NCBI GenBank assembly: GCA_016209155.1
Contig: JACQWU010000349.1
Location: forward strand, 1 to 5,710
DNA: 5,710 nucleotides
Direction of reading: 5' to 3'
Source of the DNA: Candidatus Desantisiibacteriota bacterium
GTDB lineage: Bacteria; JACRDZ01
Of the stretch, positions 1-3,861 are shown piece by piece. Both the position numbers and the translations under genes were made by a program. Within the stretch, counting starts at the first letter, position 1. The number at the start of each line of letters is the position of its first letter. Under the pieces are notes generated by a model. That model made no database searches, had not been told where the DNA came from, and saw nothing but the letters and a program-made list of their open reading frames with translations.

Positions 1-2
1 AT

Positions 3-170
3 GATTTTTTGAGAGGATACCTTTTTGACTATGGGAACAGAGAGAAAGAGAAAAATTCAAAGGATGCCTATTCCGTGATTATTAATGGAATAACATATAG
101 AGCATCATTAAATAAAAAAATAAAATGCTTGTTATTCACCCCACGCTATAGTACAATGGTTTCAAAATAA
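3..170 (+). CDS. C-terminal end of an unidentified protein (partial)
   Basis: A reading frame is open from the left edge for 55 codons and closes at TAA 168-170. Its tail reads ...SVIINGITYRASLNKK and ends ...YSTMVSK. In DNA this AT-rich, 55 codons without a stop, together with a plausible amino-acid mix (alternating charged and hydrophobic residues, few low-complexity runs), suggests a real gene tail. The other two + frames are broken by stops early on. I do not recognise the family, and no catalytic motif is visible in the part present. Its last codons contain the promoter of the restriction-modification operon, which starts 37 bases after this stop, so the two are neighbours but probably separate transcription units. 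It could also be a chance open frame. Confidence 0.5.
   Translation, partial: DFLRGYLFDYGNREKEKNSKDAYSVIINGITYRASLNKKIKCLLFTPRYSTMVSK
129..157 (+). promoter_or_regulatory. Sigma70-type promoter of the restriction-modification operon
   Basis: TTGTTA (129-134) and TACAAT (152-157) are separated by exactly 17 bases; each differs from the consensus by one or two bases. Transcription would start near 164, giving a leader of about 44 bases before the methyltransferase ATG at 208. The promoter lies within the last codons of the upstream gene fragment. No promoter of similar quality precedes the endonuclease gene, so both genes probably depend on this one. Confidence 0.6.
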
Positions 171-182
171 ATGTAATGATGT

Positions 183-199
183 CGGCAATGCCGGAGGAG
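183..199 (+). promoter_or_regulatory. Shine-Dalgarno site abutted by a small hairpin
   Basis: GGAGGAG (193-199) lies 8 bases before the ATG at 208 and fixes that start. Just upstream, CGGC-AAT-GCCG (183-193) can form a four-pair GC stem with a three-base loop, and its last G is the first G of the ribosome site. The stem is short and would be only a weak brake on translation. Confidence 0.6.
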
Positions 200-207
200 T
201 CATTAAA

Positions 208-1164
208 ATGAATAAAGTAAAAAAATCTAAAAAAAACCCATTACAGAACTGTATAAAAGAAAATTTGGCTGTTTATTCTGCCTCTACACTTTTACCTTCC
301 GCACTTTCCCAAAAATTAGATATTGGTTTTCAACGGTCATGTACTTGTAAAAATAGCAATATAAATTGCATGACTCCTAAAGAATGGCTTAAAAGTCAAA
401 TTGGTGTCTGGCAATTTTTTTACGAAAAACGTGATATTAGAGATAAAACTGTTCATCCGGCAACATTCCCTATTTCGCTTTCAAAAAAAATAATATCCTT
501 ATTTACGCATGAAGGGGAACTTGTATTAGACCCTTTTGTCGGCAGTGGAACAACTTTAGTGGCTGCGAACGATTTAAATAGAAATGCGGTAGGATTTGAT
601 TTACAGAAAAAATATATTGAACTCTGTCAGCAGAGATTAGAACAGAACTTATTATTTACAACTACAAAACAAATTGCAATTCAAGATGACGCTAGGAATA
701 TTTCTAATCATTTGAATAATGAGACCGTTTCTTTAATATGGACGTCGCCGCCATACGCTAATTTATTAAACAGAGAAAGAAAAAATAAATCTCGCAGAGA
801 CCGTGATAATGGCCAATTAGGTAAAGTCGAACAATATTCGCAAGACTCTCGTGATTTGGGCGTTATGGAAATAGAGGAATATACAAAAACAATGGGTGAT
901 ATATATGAAAAATTACTGCCTCTTTTGCGACCTAAGGCCCATTGTGTTATTAATGTCCCTGATATGTGGTGGGAAAATAAAAGAATTACTATTCATATTA
1001 GTCTTGTGGAGGAATTACGAAAACGCGGCTATGAACTTAGAAACATCATTATTTGGGACAGAACAAATGTGGTAAATTCAATAGGTATTTTCGGATGGCC
1101 AAGCAACTATATAACAATGGGCGTAACTTTCGAATATTTATTGGATTTCTGGAGGCCGGCATAA
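208..1164 (+). CDS. Type II DNA methyltransferase, N4-cytosine type
   Basis: S-adenosylmethionine-dependent DNA methyltransferase of 318 residues that protects host DNA from the endonuclease encoded next to it. Motifs in order: HPATFP (83-88, motif X-like), the AdoMet-binding DPFVGSGTT (108-116, motif I), GFDL (129-132, motif II), a DD acidic pair (160-161), and the catalytic TSPPY (179-183, motif IV). Motif I before motif IV rules out the beta order, and T/S-PPY is typical of enzymes methylating exocyclic amino groups, usually N4 of cytosine. The basic, polar stretch at about 188-215 is probably part of target recognition. An N-terminal cluster C45-x-C47-x6-C54 could bind a metal, but that is a guess. 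The start is set by GGAGGAG. Known MvaI and BcnI systems carry m4C methyltransferases, which agrees with the partner. The recognition sequence cannot be read from the protein. Confidence 0.9.
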   Translation: MNKVKKSKKNPLQNCIKENLAVYSASTLLPSALSQKLDIGFQRSCTCKNSNINCMTPKEWLKSQIGVWQFFYEKRDIRDKTVHPATFPISLSKKIISLFTHEGELVLDPFVGSGTTLVAANDLNRNAVGFDLQKKYIELCQQRLEQNLLFTTTKQIAIQDDARNISNHLNNETVSLIWTSPPYANLLNRERKNKSRRDRDNGQLGKVEQYSQDSRDLGVMEIEEYTKTMGDIYEKLLPLLRPKAHCVINVPDMWWENKRITIHISLVEELRKRGYELRNIIIWDRTNVVNSIGIFGWPSNYITMGVTFEYLLDFWRPA

Positions 1165-1165
1165 T

Positions 1166-1972
1166 ATGAAATTATTTACAAAAGATGAACTTATAAATGC
1201 TATAAAAAAACTATCAGACCATGGCTGGTACAAAAGCGTTAAAAAAACAGTGGATATTAGGAACGACGGAGCTGTGGGAAATACTCTGGAAGTTTTACTC
1301 GGAATAGAAGAAAACAATTTGCCGATACCCAATGCAATGGAGTGGGAATTAAAAGGACAAAGGGCAGACAGTTCATCTTTGCTGACTTTAAAACATATAG
1401 AACCGTCTCCCAGAGCGTCAAAAATAGTTCCACAAATTTTATTGCCTAATTATGGGTGGAGACATGAACAAGCAGGGAAAAAATATCCTGATACCGAAAT
1501 GAGCTTTCGCTCAACAACTTATGCTACTGGATATACCAATAGAGGTTTTAGCATAGTTATTGATAAACAAGAAAATAAATTGAAATTTGTATTTGATTCC
1601 TCCTATACCGATAAAAGTAATCCCATTATTTCAAAATGGCTTGGCGAGGTTGAGAAAAAAACAGGATTGGGTTCTCTGAATCCAGAGCCTTATTGGGGAC
1701 TGGATGATTTAAAATATGAAATAGGGGCAAAAATCAAAAATTGTTTTTATATAATTGCAGAAAGAAAAATAGAAAATCGTCATGAATATTTCAAATTTAA
1801 AGATTTATACGTAATGTCAGGATTTGATTTCAATGGTTTCATTAAATGTTTCCAAGAAGGATTAGCATATGTAGATTTCGATGCGAGAACAGGACATAAT
1901 CACGGAACTAAATTTAGAATTCGTCAAAACGCTTGGAAAAATTTATATAATTCGGTTGAAAAAAAGCTATAA
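1166..1972 (+). CDS. Type II restriction endonuclease, MvaI/BcnI family
   Basis: A 268-residue restriction endonuclease predicted to cut DNA unmethylated by its partner. Family hallmarks are GNTLEVLLGIEEN (38-50), the PD-(D/E)xK core ending E61-L-K63, and a C-terminal GHNHGTKFRIR block (243-253). MvaI and BcnI, the characterised members, are monomers of roughly 240 residues that cut CCWGG and CCSGG, so the length fits. As I recall MvaI, its active site is Asp, then E-x-K five residues later; the matching position here is N56, so either the register differs or an active-site acid is replaced. The gene starts one base after the methyltransferase stop, and its GGAGG site (1151-1155) lies within the last methyltransferase codons, so translation is probably coupled and endonuclease synthesis follows methyltransferase synthesis. 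No controller (C) protein gene is present. Confidence 0.85.
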   Translation: MKLFTKDELINAIKKLSDHGWYKSVKKTVDIRNDGAVGNTLEVLLGIEENNLPIPNAMEWELKGQRADSSSLLTLKHIEPSPRASKIVPQILLPNYGWRHEQAGKKYPDTEMSFRSTTYATGYTNRGFSIVIDKQENKLKFVFDSSYTDKSNPIISKWLGEVEKKTGLGSLNPEPYWGLDDLKYEIGAKIKNCFYIIAERKIENRHEYFKFKDLYVMSGFDFNGFIKCFQEGLAYVDFDARTGHNHGTKFRIRQNAWKNLYNSVEKKL

Positions 1973-1981
1973 AAACGGATA

Positions 1982-2037
1982 ATCGGGGGCGCATAGTGTA
2001 CCCCCACTTGACATGCGGCTTTAGCACCAGGCGGTTC
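1982..2037 (-). other. Hairpin pair resembling a group II intron 3' end (domains V/VI), probably a remnant
   Basis: Read on the minus strand from 2037, GAACCGCC opens a hairpin. The lower helix CCGCCTGG/TCAAGTGG has five Watson-Crick pairs, two G-U pairs and one mismatch. A two-base TG bulge sits on the 3' side, followed by a TGC/GCA upper stem and a seven-base loop. A second hairpin follows with five G-C pairs (GGGGG 2005-2001 with CCCCC 1989-1985), extended by a U-G pair that forms only in minus-strand RNA. The block ends in GAT, matching the AY intron terminus. A lower helix, two-base bulge and short upper helix are the plan of domain V. Against this: the expected AGC triad would read AAC, no branch-point A is evident, two bases are claimed by both hairpins, and no reverse transcriptase lies nearby. 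It could instead be an insertion-sequence end. Confidence 0.3.
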
Positions 2038-2119
2038 ATTACAATCACTTTTGATAATGCCGTGCAATCCACATTTCTCTTACACTTATTAGCTATCCCC
2101 CTGTTCTTTCAACTATTTG

Positions 2120-2233
2120 TTTTTTCATGCACAGAAACTGACCAATGCAGGTAATATAATCATGGTGATAGATAATAATCCGGAAGTGATTAAAACAGCG
2201 GATTATATAATTGATCTTGGTCCGGTAAATTAA
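2120..2233 (+). pseudogene. uvrA: Fragment of uvrA (excinuclease ABC subunit A), C-terminal region
   Basis: In the frame ending at TAA 2231-2233 the translation contains NAGNIIMVIDNNPEV followed by [12 protein letters not shown]. This closely matches the conserved end of the second ATPase domain of UvrA, the damage-recognition subunit of nucleotide excision repair (typical form: [29 protein letters not shown], given here from memory). Only about 38 codons survive. The conserved EHN is DNN, the frame stops right after DLGP instead of running on through GGDGGG, and the Walker and signature motifs are absent upstream. The preceding FFHAQKL resembles the HFHDVQKL of UvrA but is joined too closely, as if several residues were deleted. 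A stop at 2090 closes the frame upstream. It is a relic, and whether an intact uvrA exists elsewhere cannot be seen here. Confidence 0.7.
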
Positions 2234-2357
2234 AAATTAAATATTAAATATCAAAATTATGGTGGCCTGCGGACATGTTTAATCGTGAAATAGTTTCATA
2301 TTGAATTAAAATATTTCCAGATATATTTATCATAGGATATTGGATAGAAACTGACCA
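2133..2357 (+). repeat. 12-base direct repeat, copies 213 bases apart
   Basis: AGAAACTGACCA occurs at 2133-2144 (inside the uvrA relic) and at 2346-2357. A chance 12-base match within this ~570-base interval is unlikely (on the order of 0.01-0.05 given the base composition). Flanking bases do not continue the match. It may mark a small duplication or a rearrangement junction. Confidence 0.5.
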
Positions 2358-2489
2358 GCATGAAAACCGGAATGTTAGCCAACTCGAAAAGTATAATAAA
2401 GACATGTAAAAAGCCTCGACTTGACTACATGTTGTAATAATAGTGAAAATAGGGAAAAGGGATCCTGCAAAATAACATTAAAATCAAGA
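2234..2489. other. Intergenic stretch without a recognisable gene
   Basis: This is the rest of the 567-base gap between the endonuclease and the PIN gene. All frames are closed by frequent stops and no RNA gene is apparent. Visible structure is limited to a short inverted repeat TGAAA-TAG-TTTCA (2286-2298), the second copy of the AGAAACTGACCA repeat, and an inverted repeat ACATGTA (2402-2408)/TACATGT (2426-2432) with a 17-base spacer. Mixed composition (for example a GC-richer patch near 2262-2275) suggests assembly from pieces of different origin. Confidence 0.5.
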
Positions 2490-2522
2490 AAAGATTTTTA
2501 TTATTGAAATAGTAAAATCTTT
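2490..2522 (+). promoter_or_regulatory. Inverted repeat overlapping the PIN-gene promoter, candidate operator
   Basis: AAAGATTTT (2490-2498) and AAAATCTTT (2514-2522) are perfect nine-base inverted arms. The inner bases TATT (2499-2502) and AATA (2508-2511) extend the pairing, leaving a five-base loop and a two-base bulge. The element covers the probable -35 box and ends five bases before the -10 box. Toxin-antitoxin operons are commonly repressed by their own antitoxin binding palindromes in this position, so an autoregulatory operator is plausible. It is a poor intrinsic terminator, being almost all A-T with no long T run after it. Confidence 0.4.
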
Positions 2523-2532
2523 ATGATACATT
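2504..2532 (+). promoter_or_regulatory. Promoter of the PIN toxin-antitoxin operon, possibly giving a leaderless mRNA
   Basis: TTGAAA (2504-2509) and TACATT (2527-2532) are separated by 17 bases. The expected transcription start is about 2539-2540, at the A of the toxin ATG. No Shine-Dalgarno sequence precedes that ATG, which fits a leaderless transcript. A weaker alternative -10, TATGAT at 2522-2527, has only a 12-base spacer. Confidence 0.45.
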
Positions 2533-2539
2533 TATTTAT

Positions 2540-3022
2540 ATGAAAAATAAAATATACTTAGATACATCAATACCAAGCGCATATCTTGATTTTTCTAAAC
2601 CTGTAAGACAATTGATTACTCAGAAATGGCTTGAAATAGAATCAAAAAATTATTCTTTATACATTTCAACTTTAACAATGGTAGAGATAAATAGGACTAA
2701 AAAAGATAGCAAAAAAAATACGATTAATAATTTAATAAATGAATATAATTGCAGACAATTAGAAATAAATGAAGAAGCAATAGAATTATCTAAAAAATAT
2801 ATAACTCATGGTGCTATTCCACCTAAAGAAGTAGAAAATTCGTTGCATATTGCAATAGCAACAGTAAATAAAATAACATTATTAGCTTCGTGGAATTTCA
2901 GGCATATTGTAAGTATTAATCCTATTATAAAAATAAATCAAATAAATAATAAATTTAATCATTGTTCAATACAGATAGGAACATTAGAAATATTCGTAGG
3001 GTCAAAATATGGCAAACTATAA
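2540..3022 (+). CDS. PIN-domain ribonuclease, VapC-like toxin
   Basis: A 160-residue PIN-domain protein, probably the toxin of a type II toxin-antitoxin pair. PIN toxins are Mg2+-dependent ribonucleases that cleave RNA such as tRNA or rRNA and stop growth when not bound by antitoxin. Visible landmarks: YLDTS with catalytic D8, TMVEI with E49, a GAIPPK turn (91-96), SLHIAIATV (101-109) and ASWNFRHI (116-123). The last two typify the subgroup whose usual form is DDALHIAIATVN...SWNFKHI. In that subgroup the third metal-binding acid is the Asp just before ALHIA; here the pair reads E99-N100, so either E99 substitutes or activity is reduced. The target RNA is unknown. A 61-residue partner gene overlaps its 3' end by 14 bases. 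Base composition is extremely AT-rich (10 G or C in 2701-2760), unlike both neighbouring genes, which suggests horizontal arrival. Confidence 0.8.
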   Translation: MKNKIYLDTSIPSAYLDFSKPVRQLITQKWLEIESKNYSLYISTLTMVEINRTKKDSKKNTINNLINEYNCRQLEINEEAIELSKKYITHGAIPPKEVENSLHIAIATVNKITLLASWNFRHIVSINPIIKINQINNKFNHCSIQIGTLEIFVGSKYGKL

Positions 3023-3194
3023 AAAAGATTTTTGTAAAGATGAAGATTATTCTCTTTGGGAATTACATGAAATACGTCATGAAATATATAAGGACTTCGG
3101 TTTAAATAATTATAAAAAAATAAATGAACTAGGAAAAGCTTTATTTAAACAAATAAAATCCCCATTAGAAAAAATCAAATCAAAAAATAACTAA
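3009..3194 (+). CDS. Putative antitoxin of the PIN toxin
   Basis: A small basic protein of 61 residues whose ATG lies inside the last codons of the PIN gene, a 14-base overlap that implies coupled translation. AGGG (2998-3001) seven bases upstream can serve as ribosome site. The middle, LWELHEIRHEIYKDFG (17-31 region), is a charged amphipathic helix like the 'EIRxIRxEI' helix of small proteins often encoded beside this type of PIN protein; such helices wrap the toxin and block its active site. The rest is Lys-rich and probably flexible. No ribbon-helix-helix or AbrB DNA-binding motif is evident, so its role in repression is unclear. The order toxin-then-antitoxin is the reverse of classical vapBC. 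The assignment rests mainly on position, size and the helix pattern. Confidence 0.55.
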   Translation: MANYKKDFCKDEDYSLWELHEIRHEIYKDFGLNNYKKINELGKALFKQIKSPLEKIKSKNN

Positions 3195-3210
3195 AATTTA
3201 CAATCGGGTA

Positions 3211-3726
3211 ATGTCCGGTGATGTGCGGATCAATGAAATACCGGTTACGCAAATGAGCGATAAACAGTTGGCATGCTTGCGCCGTGAACATATCGGATTT
3301 ATTTTCCAGTCTTTTAATTTGATCCCGGTGTTGAGCGTTTATGGTAATGTGGAATTTCCGCTTTTATTACTGAAAACTCCGAAGAAAGAACGCAGGGATA
3401 AAGTGATGGAAACTTTGAAATGCGTCGGGCTGGAAGACCGGGCGGAGCACAAAACAGAGGAACTAAGCGGCGGTCAGCGCCAGCGTGTCGCTATTGCGCG
3501 CGCTTTGGTAACAAAACCGAGCATTATTTTATCCGATGAGCCAACTGCCAATCTTGATTCCAAAACCGGAAAAGCTATTATTGACCTGATGCAGAAGTTG
3601 AATGAAGAACAACGTGTTACACTGGTATTCGCGACGCATGATGCGTCTATTATTTCGCGTGCCAAACGGATCGTCTGCATTCTGGATGGTGTTATATCAA
3701 ATGCTGATGCTGTGTTATCACACTAA
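3211..3726 (+). pseudogene. 5'-truncated LolD/MacB-type ABC transporter ATPase
   Basis: The 171-residue frame matches the C-terminal three-quarters of an ATPase of the lipoprotein-release/macrolide-efflux (LolD/MacB, MJ0796-like) group, normally about 225-235 residues. Present: Q-loop FIFQSFNLI (Q33), signature LSGGQ (85-89), Walker B IILSDEP (105-111, D109-E110), D-loop NLDS (114-117) and H-loop H143. Missing: the first ~60 residues with the Walker A loop, so it cannot bind ATP normally. Similarity begins at SGDVRIN, codon 2, directly after the end of the toxin-antitoxin module. The ATG at 3211 has no convincing ribosome site and probably arose by the junction. No FtsX/MacB-type permease gene follows. 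Composition is much more GC-rich (29 of 60 bases in 3241-3300) than its neighbours. The preserved frame suggests a recent truncation. Confidence 0.8.
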
Positions 3727-3741
3727 TTTTTTTATAAAGTA

Positions 3742-3756
3742 ACTATATAATATAGT
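3742..3756. promoter_or_regulatory. Perfect 15-base palindrome with central A
   Basis: ACTATAT-A-ATATAGT, seven-base arms about a single central base, lies 16 bases after the ABC fragment and about 105 bases before the next gene. It contains TATAAT (3746-3751), but no good -35 box lies 16-18 bases upstream. It could be a protein-binding site; AT-rich palindromes also arise by chance. Confidence 0.3.
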
Positions 3757-3787
3757 ATTGATTTTCTATATTTAAAGTATTGTTTCT

Positions 3788-3854
3788 GGATTTTTCGATT
3801 ATAACAAAGATTCAACAAAAAATCCTACCACCTGAATTTCACATGATGTATAAT
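3788..3854 (+). promoter_or_regulatory. Inverted repeat and -10 box just upstream of the phospholipase D-like gene
   Basis: GGATTTTT (3788-3795) and AAAAATCC (3818-3825) are eight-base inverted arms with a 22-base spacer. Further on, a consensus TATAAT (3849-3854) lies seven bases before the ATG at 3862, so transcription from it would begin at or next to the start codon. No matching -35 hexamer is seen at 3826-3831. The -10 alone is weak evidence in DNA this AT-rich. Confidence 0.3.
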
Positions 3855-3861
3855 AATATCC

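Noticed and set aside
1138-1332. Antisense reading frame opposite the start of the endonuclease gene
   Set aside because: It overlaps the methyltransferase/endonuclease junction and the conserved TLEVLLGI and ELK codons; no independent evidence.
1985-2005. GGGGG...CCCCC stem after the endonuclease gene as an intrinsic terminator of the restriction-modification operon
   Set aside because: No T-run follows on the + strand, and the stem has an 11-base interior with only poor pairing; the minus-strand reading pairs better.
2013-2050. tRNA-like segment (GGTTC near 2033)
   Set aside because: No acceptor stem, anticodon arm or correct T-loop sequence can be assembled around it.
2034-2090. Open frame on the + strand encoding a hydrophobic peptide (ITFDNAVQSTFLLHLLAI)
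   Set aside because: It is short, starts without ATG or a ribosome site, resembles nothing known and overlaps the intron-like structure and relic sequence.
2421-2449. TTGACT as a -35 box for an additional promoter
   Set aside because: No acceptable -10 lies 16-18 bases downstream; TAATAAT is only 8 bases away.
2523-2543. Six-codon leader peptide ATG 2523 overlapping the PIN start (ATGA)
   Set aside because: It has no ribosome site and overlaps the -10 box, so it would lie upstream of the likely transcription start.
1981-3208. AATCGGG at 1981-1987 and 3202-3208 as a target-site duplication bracketing an insertion
   Set aside because: A seven-base match in a 1.2 kb interval is easily due to chance, and neither end coincides with a recognisable element terminus.
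3474-3680. Antisense reading frame opposite the ABC ATPase fragment
   Set aside because: It mirrors strongly conserved sense codons (LSGGQ, Walker B), has no own ribosome site and resembles no protein family.
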